NCBI GenBank assembly: GCA_021396245.1
Contig: WNYE01000076.1
Coordinates: 62,001 to 126,000 of the forward strand
Length of the DNA: 64,000 nucleotides
Source of the DNA: Sporothrix humicola
Taxonomy: Eukaryota > Ascomycota > Sordariomycetes > Ophiostomatales > Ophiostomataceae
Reading direction: 5' to 3'
In this document: in pieces, positions 34,013-44,886 of the stretch
How the letters are laid out: each line of letters begins with the position of its first letter
Position numbering within the stretch: the stretch's first letter is position 1
Notes under the pieces: generated by a model
What the model saw: the letters and a program-made list of their open reading frames with translations, nothing else
The model's database searches: none
What the model was told of the DNA's origin: nothing
Translations under genes and position numbers: made by a program

Positions 34013-34738
34013 GATTCCGCGAGGGACGTTCATTAGACATGTTCCCAGCCTATAACAGCCAAGAACGTTAAGCATCTTCGTAAATCTGAGAATAGATTGT
34101 CGACTCTTGCAGTCCTGCTGGTCACACTATCACCTGTGCCGTCGAAAGGTAAATGCTTTACTTCGCGCTTTGATGGACGAGACCCGGCTTCAATCCTGCG
34201 CATTGTGTTTATTTTCCGCTGTTATGTTATATTGAAAGTTGCTTCTGACATTCTATGTAAGGTGTTTTGATGTGCCGAGAGTTGGAAAATTAAATAATGC
34301 ACTTTTGTGACATTAGTTTGAGATTCTCTCTTTTTTTTTTTTTTTTTTTTTTTTTTTAGTAGGTTTTTCTTAAAATAAAAAAATCCATATTTTATAGGTT
34401 ATTCTAAAGAAAACTAACCAAAAATATTGAATATATTTTTCAACATACAAAACTACTGAAGAAGACAGAAAATAATACGATATTAAACTTTATATATTGG
34501 AACGATAAAGTGTGAGCATTGCGCTCAAAAACCAAGGTAGAAAAGAAGAACACCAAAACTGTACAGACAGGATTTTGCCGGGTCGCACCTGCTGCAAATT
34601 CACTTTACGGCGTCAGGCGTGCTGTAAAATGAACGGGCAGGTGCTAACAGTCAGAGGGCGGAGCCGTCTGATTGGCGGATCCGACCATCCAGAAGGAAAG
34701 AGCCCCACAAATATTCTGGCTACCCACTTCCCTCCCGC
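34013..34738. other. Spacer between convergent genes, with a 27-base poly-T tract
   Basis: A run of T at about 34331-34357 is followed by AT-rich sequence to about 34510. A perfect 8-bp inverted repeat, GCACCTGC (34585-34592) and GCAGGTGC (34637-34644), lies just beyond. No gene. Confidence 0.5.
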
Positions 34739-36921
34739 TTAAACTGACTCCGACTCAGGTGCATCGAGATGTTCGACATTCGCGCCGCTCTTTTCGGCTT
34801 CAATATTGCGATCGAGGACTTCGCGCTCAGCAGAAGTAAGGTGGGTCAGCTTAACAGCGACTTCATCACCAAAGACCTCGCCAATCTCCTCCAGCGACAG
34901 GCCCTTGGTTTCAGGGAAAGTCCGCCACACGATGATGATATTGACAAACGTGAGAGCGATGAAAACCAAGAAATACTTCCAGCCAATAGTGGCAAAAGCT
35001 GTAGGGGCTGCCATCAAGTAGGTCTGTCACGTGATTAGTTTCATAAAGTGATAATAGATGAATGAAGGGTATTTCTCGAGGGAAGAATACTTACCATGGC
35101 GCTGAGGAAGAGGATGCTCAACGACCAAGCGGTACCGTATGAACGGACATGGCTGGGGAAGATCTCGCTACAGTAGACGAATGTCGTTGCGTCAATGCAG
35201 CAGCCGTAGAAGGCGATGTAAAGGAACATGAAAAAGACACCGGCGCGGAGACCAGCCTCGTTGCGGTCTTCCTCGGACGTGAAGTTGGTGTAGAGGGCGT
35301 CGAGTGCCGTCTCAATTGCCAAGCTGATCATACAGCCGATGAGCCCAATCACTGGGTATGTCAGTAACTAATATCTCTGCCTGGTTCTGTCGAAAAGGAA
35401 AAAAAAATAGAAAAAAAGAGAGGAAGAAAAGGTTCACAACTCACACAACAGCTTAACACGGCCGACACGGTCGATCATGAGGGAGCAAATGTAGTTTCCC
35501 ATGCATGCCACGGTGACGTAGAGAGCGGCAAGCATGAGCGAGATCTTGTTGTCAAAGCCAAGACCCTGATACAACAGGACAGAATAATCTGCAAAAGTTA
35601 GTTAGAACTCGAATAGACATGGGTTTAATGCTGGCGAACATACTGTAAACCACAAGCTTTAACACGAGTATTGTTAGCAAACGTCACTGTTCCTGCGGTT
35701 GTGGGAATACCTGAAAAAGAAGAGAATAATGTGCGTACTGTAAAAGAAGCATTAGAATAAATCAAGAAGAAAATGAGGAAAGCGTCACGAACCTATAGAA
35801 GTTGATTCCGCGGCGAACATGACCATGAACGCACAGAACATGCGCTTGCGATACGAGGGCTTCTTGAAGAGAACCGTGAAGCTATCGCCGTCGATCTGGG
35901 CTTGACGTTTGTCGGCATCGACCTGCTTCCGCATCTGGAAGAACTCTGTGAGGGACCCACATTAGTCATCTGTTCTTTCTGTTCCTGGTTTGTTCCTTCC
36001 CAGTTTGTAGACTGCAATCAGATTTTTCTCGCATCGGCAAATGCACATCATCGACATACCTTCTTTCGCAAAAATTGCATCGGGCGAGCTTTGATCGCGG
36101 CCGGCAATGTTGTGAAGCTTGGTAACGACAACCCAGGCCTCGTCGAAGCGGTCGCCCATGATCAACCACCGCGGTGACTCGGGGATCCACGGCATCAAGA
36201 ACAGCAGCAGGACCGGGAACAGACACTGCTCGGCGAGCGGGAATCTCCATTGGAAACTCAGGTTTGTCGAGAAGAAACACGCGAATCCGGTCCAAGCAGC
36301 CAGCGAGTATCCGAGCACCATTGCCACACCGTGCTACATTGAGTTAGATAGATAACCTTCAGATTCTAGGGACCACAGAACCAACCTGAGCAACGAGAAG
36401 ACCGCGGACGGCAGGGGGCGCAATCTCGGACTGGAAGATGGGCACAAGAGTGACGAGGATACCGACGGCGACACCACCGACAAACCGACCGACGAGGAAC
36501 ATGCCAATGTGCGCGGCACCAGCCTGCAGAGCGCCGCCGAGAATAGCGACCGGGAGAGAGACAAGGAGCGACTTGCGACGGCCGATGGCGTTGCTGGACC
36601 AGCCGATAAAGATGCAGCCAAAGAAACCGCCGGCACAGAACAGACCGTTCATGGCGCCCTGAATGGCCTTGGTGTAGGCATAGCGGTCGCTCGTTTCGTC
36701 GGACGTGAGATCAAAATAATCATACCAGCCGGGCTGGCCCAAAGTGGTGGACACGATACTGAAGGTGTATCCATAGGTGATACTGCCGAGACAGAGGGCG
36801 AGGACAAGCTGGGGAAGTTAGAAAGGTCAATTGGAAATTGAGTCGATGAAAGATCATCATGACTTACTGCCAAATTGAAGGGGGTGACTTTGCTCCCGGG
36901 GGCTTTTTCTGTTTTGGCCAT
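34739..36921 (-). CDS. MFS sugar transporter (sugar porter family)
   Basis: Sugar/H+ symporter-type membrane protein. Clear exons are 36921-36868, 36808-36386, 36333-36060, 35945-35793, 35588-35445, 35351-35095 and 35023-34739. Motifs include GRRKS after helix 2, PESPRWL before the central loop, DRVGR after helix 8 and PETKGLSLEE at the C-terminus. Between 35793 and 35588 the expected VVYNYSVLLYQG segment requires a 13-bp exon (35656-35644) and probably one more tiny exon to restore frame, which I could not place with certainty. Roughly 530 aa, 12 membrane segments. The many small introns resemble lactose-permease-like fungal transporters. An error or real damage in the small-exon region cannot be excluded. 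Confidence 0.75.
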
Positions 36922-38083
36922 CTCGGCGGTGTTTGTCGTGATTGATGGCTGGCGATGAGGCGAGGTTGACGTGGGATGGACTTGACAAAATGAACGAAGA
37001 GAAAAGAGTGGATGACACTGGAATAAAAGATGGACTCGTCAAGAATGAATGTCAAAATGAAAAGGGACAGGCCAGACCACTGCTGCAGTCTACTTATATC
37101 TGAATCGTAAAGGGAATGGGAATAACAACAGGCAAGTGGCCAGTCCCCGTGTTTCTTTTTCTCGTTTTCTTTCTTTTCGTGTGTTTTTCTCTCCCTTCCC
37201 TGCAAGTTCCCTGCAAGGTCAAAACTCAACGTGCATCCCCAGGATTTTCCCGACTTCCTCATTCCCCATGCGCCCAGAAACGACGCGTCCGGGGTAGCTT
37301 CTCCACAGCTTGTGATGTCTGGGATATTGGACCACAAGGAAAGCGGCGAATGGCTTTTGGCCTTTGGCCTCTGGCAAATGATCAATCTTGCGTTGGTGTT
37401 TCGTCGCAGATTTTGCTGGGTTTCGCCTTGTGCCTTGCCTTGAAAGCGTGTTGCCGGTGGCTCTTTCCTCTTTGTCTGGTGTCATTTCTCCGAAGGTTTT
37501 GGGTCATGACTGCCGTTTTGGCGTGCATCTTGCCTCATTCGGCACTATTGGCGTGGTAGCGGAGACCGTGTTCCTGGGCAGGAGGGGACAGGGCGATATT
37601 GTCAATCCCGAGGTGAGTGGAAGGAGCGACTAACAAGCGAGATGCATTGGGCAGACACGCTATGCTGCCGCTACATACGTTCACGCCAGCCAGGACGGTA
37701 CCTTCCGCCGCAAAATGTAAGACGCCGCGGGTTCTTGGCACGTTCGCACTTTCCCCAGTCGCCGTTTCTTCGTTCACCCAAGTTTGCCAGTTTTGCAAAT
37801 CCCCAATTACGCCCCCTTTGGACTTTTTGACATTCTCTTTTTCTCAACATACGAAGCAGTCACAGGAGTCTTGTTCACCAAGCTGCCGCCAAACGCCAAA
37901 CGATGGTAGGTCCACCGAGTCGTCAACAGCGGATCCTCCGCATGAACCATAGTCGAATGGTGCATATCTGAAGAGAACAAACAATTGTACCTAAAACCCC
38001 CAAATCCAAAAACCCAAAAACCAAGACACCAACACGTCCAACACGCCCAATACGCCCAACAGATGCCTCGAACTCTGCAAAAC
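36922..38083. other. Intergenic region, no convincing gene
   Basis: Promoter region of the MFS gene followed by mixed sequence. Frames on the plus strand (37116-37559, 37617-37952) have no recognisable protein character. A row of CCAA/CCCAA-type words at 37990-38055 is low-complexity. Confidence 0.4.
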
Positions 38084-38416
38084 CTACTCCTGCGAGGTGA
38101 ACCGGTCACGGATGCTTCCGCGAAATGTCTTTGCACGCGACACCACGCGGCTCCAGGTGCCGGCGCGTTTGCTTGGTCCAGGATGCTCAGAATCTTGGCG
38201 TGGCTCGCTGACCTCCTTGAGCTGCATGCTGGCCATGGTCTTTAGCATGGTTGGCACTTTTGGCTTTGGCTCTTCCGGCTTTGACTGTTCCGCGGCCTGG
38301 CGTATGATACCCTGGCTGGCCTCACCATGCTCGTTCTCCATGTTGTCAGGAATGGGAATGTCGGCAGGGATGTCGGCAGGAACATCGTCGGTACGGTCTC
38401 TCGGCGATGAAATCTT
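38084..38416 (-). other. In-frame continuation after the stop of the HNH gene
   Basis: Immediately after the TAG ending the HNH gene, the same frame stays open for 110 codons (38416-38084). The sequence is Pro/Glu/Lys-rich, including a DVPADIPADIP stretch and a basic end (RVVSRAKTFRGSIRDRF). It could be a separate small gene from the ATG at 38341, the end of a longer HNH protein if an intron ends at the ACTAG over the stop, a readthrough extension, or chance. Confidence 0.3.
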
Positions 38417-39826
38417 CTAGTCTTCATCCGCAGCCCATCCAAGACGAACTAGCTCACGGCGTTTCCGCTCCTCTTCGGCCACAGCGGCAGCCCTCCACGC
38501 ATGGGCGGCATCGTCGTCCAATATGCCCTTGTCGACGGCGGCATCGATTAGAAAGCGCCACTCGTCTGGGACGTCGTCTTCATAGAATGCTGCGTTAACA
38601 CCAGCACCGGAACCGTCTTCATCTCCGTCAGGCGGCCCACCGCCAAAGATGTCTCGCAGCGCGCCTGCCGCACGCATACCTCCCAGCAGTTTGTGTGCCC
38701 CATATTGCATCTGCAACAGTCTAAAGCTGGGCAGGGGCCAGCGCGTTGGGTCGGCCGTTGTGATTTTATACACGTCGCCGTGCTCGACGCCGACAAAGTG
38801 GCCGTTCTCATCTGGGCGGCGTAAGTCGACCACAGTACCCAAGCGGTAGTGGTCCCGTTGGTCAGCCGCGGCCGTGGAAACGGCAAAGGGGTGCTCGTCG
38901 TCGAGCCACACCATCTGGATGTCAATACTGCGGTCGTCGGGGACGCCTGGGACGGCGATTGGCCGCAGGGCGAAATGGTACCGGTCCCACAGCCGGTGTG
39001 TTGTTGGGTTCAACGGCAGGATATTCGTGCTCTCCAAACCCGCCGCGCGAAGTTCCTGCTCCTCGAGTTGTGGCAGTGGCCACAGATTGCGCAAGGCATT
39101 CCATGGCGCCATGAGACTGTCCTGCTGCCGCGTCACGCGCACAGGCATGATGTGTGCGGCGTCGGGGAGGGGCATTCCACTCAGGACGCACCGGTTGGCA
39201 TACCAACCGGGCACAGTCGTCTGCGCCCGGCGGTCGCCGGCTGGGCGCGACGCCATCGTGCGGCTGGTACTCGAGATGGTGCTGGCCTCGGCCTTTGCCT
39301 TGCCCTTGCCTTTGCTCCTGCTCGCAGCGTCGTCGTAGTCGTTGTTCACATTGTCGCCATCATTCATATTGGGGTCACCATCGTCACCCCCGGCCACGCT
39401 CTCATCCTTTTTCCGCTTCTTGGTAGTCGTCGCGGTCGTGGCTGTGTTCCAAAATTCAGTAATTTCCGACACGCGACTCAGCACAAGTGCCGATATATCA
39501 TTGAAATATCTGGTCCGGTCGCCTGGCCACTGTCGTTCGGCTTCGACAGAGAACATAGGGAGGGTAGCTCCGGGGTCCTGGGCTACAACACGCACGAAAA
39601 CAAGGTTTTTTCTCGTCGCCCTTTTTTCGATCGTGTTAGGATCATGATCTTGGCTCGAAATTCGGTTTTCGAGGAAAGTAATAAACTCGGCCCGAAGGTG
39701 GCTTTGATCGGTCGGGGTCGGTTCCGGTGAGGCAGGCGTATTGGTGTTGGTGTTGGTGTTGGTGTGCGAGCTACCTGGCGTGGGCCAGTCCAGGGGATGC
39801 CGGCCGACGTAGCGAACTTGGATCAT
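38417..39826 (-). CDS. HNH-nuclease-domain protein
   Basis: Single-exon protein of 469 aa from the preferred Met (MIQVRYVG); an ATG 27 bases upstream would add nine residues. Low-complexity Asn/Thr repeats occur near residue 25, and an acidic, basic-flanked linker at about 150-200 resembles a nuclear-type signal. The HNH_2-type domain (PF13391 family in fungi) follows: RCVLSG...DAAHIMPVR, then TNILPLNPTTHRLWDRYHFAL, giving the His-Asn-His set around a metal-binding betabetaalpha fold. The C-terminal third is acidic and ends in a charged helix. Fungal genomes hold many such proteins of unknown role, often near HET or mobile genes; DNA cleavage has not been shown here. An open frame continues past the stop. 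Confidence 0.8.
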   Translation of the reverse strand: MIQVRYVGRHPLDWPTPGSSHTNTNTNTNTPASPEPTPTDQSHLRAEFITFLENRISSQDHDPNTIEKRATRKNLVFVRVVAQDPGATLPMFSVEAERQWPGDRTRYFNDISALVLSRVSEITEFWNTATTATTTKKRKKDESVAGGDDGDPNMNDGDNVNNDYDDAASRSKGKGKAKAEASTISSTSRTMASRPAGDRRAQTTVPGWYANRCVLSGMPLPDAAHIMPVRVTRQQDSLMAPWNALRNLWPLPQLEEQELRAAGLESTNILPLNPTTHRLWDRYHFALRPIAVPGVPDDRSIDIQMVWLDDEHPFAVSTAAADQRDHYRLGTVVDLRRPDENGHFVGVEHGDVYKITTADPTRWPLPSFRLLQMQYGAHKLLGGMRAAGALRDIFGGGPPDGDEDGSGAGVNAAFYEDDVPDEWRFLIDAAVDKGILDDDAAHAWRAAAVAEEERKRRELVRLGWAADED

Positions 39827-40899
39827 TTTGCAATATGAGCTTGGGTGATGCAAAATGGTCAGGGTGACGAGGTATGTGAGTAGAGAACAACTTGCGGAAT
39901 AGTTGAAGAAACTTTTCTCTAGGTTGAGAGGGCAAGAGCCATGGCAGCTCCGGCCGACGTCACCACTGAGCTCTCAGCTCTTCGGGCTAAGCGATAAGAT
40001 AAGAGAAGCTCTCGAAGCCCGACGAATTCACCAATGCACCCCACAGTTGGCGCTGTCGAGCCTGCTTACGTAGTAAACTTTAGTGGACCTCCAGCGGACT
40101 CTAACGGACAAGGCGCTAATCCGGGGAAACGAGAGAGTGGGAAGCAAACAGCCCAAGCCAACATCGCATCGTGAATTGTGCGTCAAAGACAGGATAACAG
40201 TGTAACGAGGGTGGGTTTGCCCTTCCACAGTACTGTTTTACGCTTTGTTGCGTTTTTACGTTAATTTTCTGCTGCGATGCACGACGTATTGTCTCGTAGG
40301 GTTGTCCATGTTTGGCAACTACGGCACTAGCGCCCAGCCAGCCCAGCCACTCCCCAGCCAGGCCGGGCCCAGGTCCCACCCCCATTTCCAGAAGCCACGG
40401 GTTCTTGACGCCGTCGCACTTTCCACAAACAAGCATTCTCAACCCAGTCGCCTTTTCGTGATTCCGCCCCCTTTGGACCTCTCATCTTCTCCTCTTTCTC
40501 GCAACAAAGTCAACTTTGCTGTTCCCCGTTCTCTCTCCCCCTCACACCCACATCTGACCACATCGCCTACTACCCCACGGGGATGCACCGTCGACGCATC
40601 TTTCCTTTTCCCCACCCTCCACGACCATCCACTCTGACCATTCTCGATGGAATGCGCGCAAATCTGTCCGGTTCGGCGACGGGCCCAGAAAGGACCAAAA
40701 TGTGACCAGAAAACAACCTGTTAAATATGTGCGGGGATGGCGTGAAGGATTCAAGCCTCTTTACTGTGTAAGTTGACCACAACCGACGAGATCTAGCTGA
40801 ATCATTCGATCGTTTGCGACGGTAACAACAGAAGACATTGTGACAACAAAGTCAACCATCTCGATAACACACAGAACAAACCCCACAACATCCCACAAA
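39827..40899. other. Intergenic region with two unrelated promoters
   Basis: Lies between the HNH gene start and the KduD-like gene start. Pyrimidine-rich stretches at 40480-40620 precede the latter. No gene or repeat recognised. Confidence 0.4.
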
Positions 40900-41688
40900 A
40901 TGGCTCCTGCCGACTACCTCCATTCCATGTTCTCGCTCGAGGGCAAGACGGCCATCATCACCGGCGCCACCGGCGGCCTCGGCAAGTCGATTGCCCTTGC
41001 CTTCACCAAGGCCGGCGCCAGCATCGTGTCGCTCGAGCTGCCCAAGGATCCCAACAGCGCTGCACTCGCCGCTGCCATTTCCGAGGCCGGCGGCCCGGCC
41101 GTCCAGGTGTTTGAGTGCGACGTTGCCAGCGGGGCCGCCGTCCGCGCGACGTATGCCAAGCTGTGGGAGGCCGGCATCGTGCCCGACATTCTGGTGAACT
41201 GCGCCGGCACGTCCATCCGCCGGGCCTGCGAAGATACGTCGGATGCCGAGATTGATTTGTTGTTTGAGCTCAATGCCAAGTCGACCTACATCTCGTGCCA
41301 GGAGTTTGGCCGCCAGCTCCTGAAACTCAAGCGCCCCGGTAAGATTATCAACATTGCGTCCGTCACCGCCTTCCAGGCCAACCGCAACACCAGCGCCTAC
41401 GCCGCCACCAAGGGCGCCGTCATGCAAATGACAAAGGGCTTCAGCAACGAGTGGGTGTCCAAGGGCATCCAGGTCAACGCCATCTCGCCGGGCTACATGC
41501 ACACCCCACTGACCGAGCTGTACTACACCGACGAGGCCGCCTCGTCCTACCTGATGAACCGCGTGCCCGCCGGCCGCTGGGGCGAGCCCCAAGATCTGGA
41601 CACGGCTGCTCTGTTTCTGGCGTCGCCCATGAACTCGTTCACGTCGGGTGTGTCCGTCACAGTCGACGGTGGTTTCTGTGGAAAGTGA
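40900..41688 (+). CDS. Short-chain dehydrogenase, KduD-like (2-deoxy-gluconate 3-dehydrogenase type)
   Basis: NAD(P)-dependent oxidoreductase of 262 aa, intronless. The start MAPADYLHSM follows a leader that is in frame but UTR-like. The cofactor motif is TGATGGLG (21-28). The catalytic set is Ser154, Tyr167 and Lys171 (YAATK). Sequence around IRR, GKIINIASVTAFQ, NEWVSKGIQVNAISPGYM and NRVPAGRWGEPQDL follows bacterial KduD and fungal relatives closely, so a role in uronate or deoxy-sugar-acid metabolism is likely. It sits directly before a Zn2Cys6 regulator and two glycosidase genes, which fits a sugar-utilisation locus. General SDR function is certain; the substrate is inferred. Confidence 0.88.
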   Translation: MAPADYLHSMFSLEGKTAIITGATGGLGKSIALAFTKAGASIVSLELPKDPNSAALAAAISEAGGPAVQVFECDVASGAAVRATYAKLWEAGIVPDILVNCAGTSIRRACEDTSDAEIDLLFELNAKSTYISCQEFGRQLLKLKRPGKIINIASVTAFQANRNTSAYAATKGAVMQMTKGFSNEWVSKGIQVNAISPGYMHTPLTELYYTDEAASSYLMNRVPAGRWGEPQDLDTAALFLASPMNSFTSGVSVTVDGGFCGK

Positions 41689-42638
41689 TGCAGCTAAGGG
41701 TGATGGAGCAATTTCATTGGATTTAATGACACACATTCTGGTACAAAACACGTAACATTCATTATGGTAATACTGTAATTTGGATAATTTCTGAACGTAG
41801 TTCAACCTTTTATACAACTACATATCCCAAAACAAGCATGTCTATTTACTGTGTATGACACCAATGTACGACAGCTTGATTGAAATATAAGTTCGCTCAG
41901 TTGGTATTGTTTTGATGCGAAAAAAAAAAAAAAACATAACCAATGAACAACCACAGGCCGCTAGGAACTAAGTTAATTCACGAGGAACTACGTGTAAACT
42001 TTAACATTTTAATAGACGAAGTGTTTTTTTTTCTTTGATTCGGTCTTGGACGTGACAATATCCTTAGCGAGGAAACATGGTCCCGTCGGATGCCATGATG
42101 TAAAGAGATGCAGGGTAATAGTTTGGAGGGCAATGTGTCCGATGCAGTTGCTTTCATGTCTTATTCTAAAATCGCCATGAAGACATGATATATCTTACTT
42201 TTTTACCAATGAATCACGTTGCTGTTCTGGGAGAGGGACCGAGCCAGAAACGAACATATTGCTATACTAGAGGCCAAAAACGCCGCGGGCTGGCCTATTC
42301 TGAGGGCACGACGGATTGGTGGAGAAAGAAATCTTCAAACCCCGCATTGCAACTCTCACAGACTCTATAATTTTGCCGTGGAACCTTTTACGATCGGGAG
42401 ATGCATGATTGATTGTCTGTGGAAAGTGGGAGAGGCCAGAGACCCCAAAAATCTCGGCTCTTACGCATTTCCCCTCTCCATCCTCAGGCCACACTTCTCC
42501 GCCCTCTCGGTGCTTCCTTCTGACGATGTTTGCCATATTCCCAGTCTGCCCCGCATTCAAACGCTCTTATATACGGCAGTTTCTCCACGGCGGCTCGTCA
42601 CCCAACTTTGACCACTAGTAATCTGCAATCTACAGACC
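41689..42638. other. Spacer between the dehydrogenase and the Zn2Cys6 gene
   Basis: AT-rich left part with a short poly-A tract near 41921; the right part should be the regulator's promoter. No gene recognised. Confidence 0.4.
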
Positions 42639-44469
42639 ATGAGCCTCCCCAGGAGAACGATATCGAGGCGCGCTTGCGACGGATGCAGGAGAAGAAAGGT
42701 CAAGTGTGACTCGACGGATCCTTGCGCAAACTGCCGCATTTCCGACCTGACCTGCGATTATTCGGCCCATCGGAAAAAGCGAGGTCCAAAACCGAGTGCA
42801 GTGGCAGACGTGAGCCGGCAGTCTCCGCTGTTGCCAATGCTTCCGGCCACCGAGACTGCAAATGTACAGTACCCATTGTCGACAGATAGGTCCAGCCCGA
42901 CAGAAAACTCGCCCGTTTCCACCAGTTCAAGCTGTTATCCACCGCAGGCCGCTGCGCCATCGCCATCTTGGCAGCTATCTCCCATTACCACCCGCGGCCC
43001 TCAGTCAGATGCCTTGTCCCTCAACGGCCCGACAGCCCAGACAGCGTATGCAATATGGTGTGATCTGATCTCGTCTATCCGAACCGTGTTGCCGTCCACG
43101 CAGATTGCAGACATTGCCAACCATTGTCTTGATGTCTACATGCGATATGTGTTTCCATCATCTCCCATTCTCCACGAGACCACACTTCGAAACGAGGTTC
43201 ACACACTTTTCTCAGACACCAATGCCTCAGAGGCGCTGTTTGAGTTGGGTGTTGAACACTTGGTGGTGACTCGGGCGAGAGCATTCACCCTTCTCACAGC
43301 AATGTGCACATCTGTGGCCTCTGTGATGCCAGAGACTGTTGTATGTTATGGATCAGTTATCGCTGGGCCATTCTTACGCGCGTCAAGAGATATGCTGCAC
43401 CTCTACGAAGAATACGACTTTGAGCATCCCAATTCGACCTCTCTCAGCATTCGCATCCTTCACTCCACAGCCTATCAGTCTACCACGGGAAAGTCTGGAG
43501 CATCATCTTATGTGCTCAGCCATGCGTCTCTTATTGCACAGACACTGAAGCTGCATCGAGAAGCATCTGTTGTTCGAGATGACCCTGTCGAGACCCAGCT
43601 CCTACGGTTGAACTTTTGGATGCTCTTTGTGTGTGACAATACAGCCACCGTCATGGGCAACCGACCATCTGTTCTGTATAGATACAAGAATGACACCGAA
43701 CTCACCCTTGACTCACATGGCAAGCCTTTTGTCCATATTCTAGACACGAGCCTTCCTCGATACCAAGGTACGTTCGAAGAGCGACTCTTGACTGGATTTC
43801 ACCTAATTCCGCGGCTTTGGCGGAGCACCTCCTCGCTGGTCGCCGGCATAGAAGCATTTGGCAAAAGCACAGCCCACAGTATAGAAGCGGCGACACAGAT
43901 CCGGCAAAAGTATCTAGATTTTTCCCAGCTCGTCGACGGCCTTCCGCCTTGGCTGGAGATTCCCAATCTGGTGCCCAGCTCTGACGGCGACGAAGCCTTG
44001 GAATACCAAAAAAAGGCGTTTTGGCTACAGAGATGCACGTTTTTGATGAGCTATCACTGCGCCAGACTCTTGGTAGTCCAGAAATGTATCGATAACAATC
44101 TTTGCTATGCCATGGGTCTGGACGATGAACCACTTGCCCTAGATTTGAAGAAGATTGACCTGATCCAATCTTTTCTGCAAACCATGAACGACACTCCTTT
44201 CATCTACCATCAGGTGAAAGGAGAGCCAAGTGTAAGTTTTTGTCTATTTTTCAGATGTACAACCAGATCTAACGAACAATTAGGTCGAACGTATTCGTTT
44301 TGTCGGAAGCATATTACTGGAGATGTTGCACACAGCCACAAATGAACCCGTCCGAGCTCGAGTCACTGGTTTTATCAAACGGCTCTTGGATGTGTTGGCC
44401 AGCCTTAATTCAAAAGCTTCGGATGCATTAAGCTGGGAAAGGCAGTTTTCTATTCACAACCCTTCTTGA
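42639..44469 (+). CDS. Zn2Cys6 transcription factor of the sugar-utilisation locus
   Basis: DNA-binding activator or repressor, 592 aa. Exons 42639-44231 and 44284-44469; the 52-bp intron has a GTAAGT donor and ATTAG acceptor. The zinc cluster is at the very N-terminus (Cys13, 16, 23, 29, 32, 39) followed by a basic HRKKRGPKP linker, the kind found in sugar-responsive fungal regulators. A fungal_trans-type region covers about residues 130-480 (including LRLNFWMLFVCDNTATVMGNRPS). There is no separate Gln-rich tail. Its position between the KduD-like gene and the GH43/GH35-like pair makes it the obvious local regulator; a CGG-N3-CCG site lies in their shared promoter. The named orthologue is unknown. 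Confidence 0.88.
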
Positions 44470-44886
44470 TACAAATTTGTATATACTTTACGCGATTTAC
44501 GTTAGCTACAGGCTTAACGGTAACCACCTATGGTACGTTCACTTTTAAGCGGGGAAACCCTTAATCTCACAAGCGGTGTATAAAGGTCCGAAGTTTGTCT
44601 CGGCCACCTTTGTACTTAATAATACTATTAAATGCATGTAAACAAATAACTTTCCAGGTGTAAGATAATGAGTGGGTGTGTATATTACTTATACGTTTTG
44701 TGAGTCCGCTTTTATTTTGAGCCCGTGGTATCATCATCCTAGGTCCCTTCGTTTACGGTAGACAGTAGTTCTAGAGTCACTTATTTTGAATAGAGCATAC
44801 GTTCATATTTCACAAATACAGTTGTATGAAAACATTGGGGTATGGGTTCTTATTTACAAAACGTAGACAGCATCGTGCTATCCCAT
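44470..44886. other. Spacer between convergent genes
   Basis: AT-rich region between the regulator and GH43 3' ends; contains AATAAT/ATTAAA-like polyadenylation-type words. No gene. Confidence 0.4.

Noticed and set aside
34585..34644. 8-bp inverted repeat GCACCTGC/GCAGGTGC as an operator
   Set aside because: It lies between two gene 3' ends, away from any start, so a regulatory role is unlikely.
38849..39730. Plus-strand frame opposite the HNH gene
   Set aside because: Shadow frame; the HNH motifs on the minus strand are convincing.
40852..41817. Long minus-strand frame opposite the KduD-like gene
   Set aside because: Shadow of the SDR gene; low-complexity Gly/Ala/Val translation.
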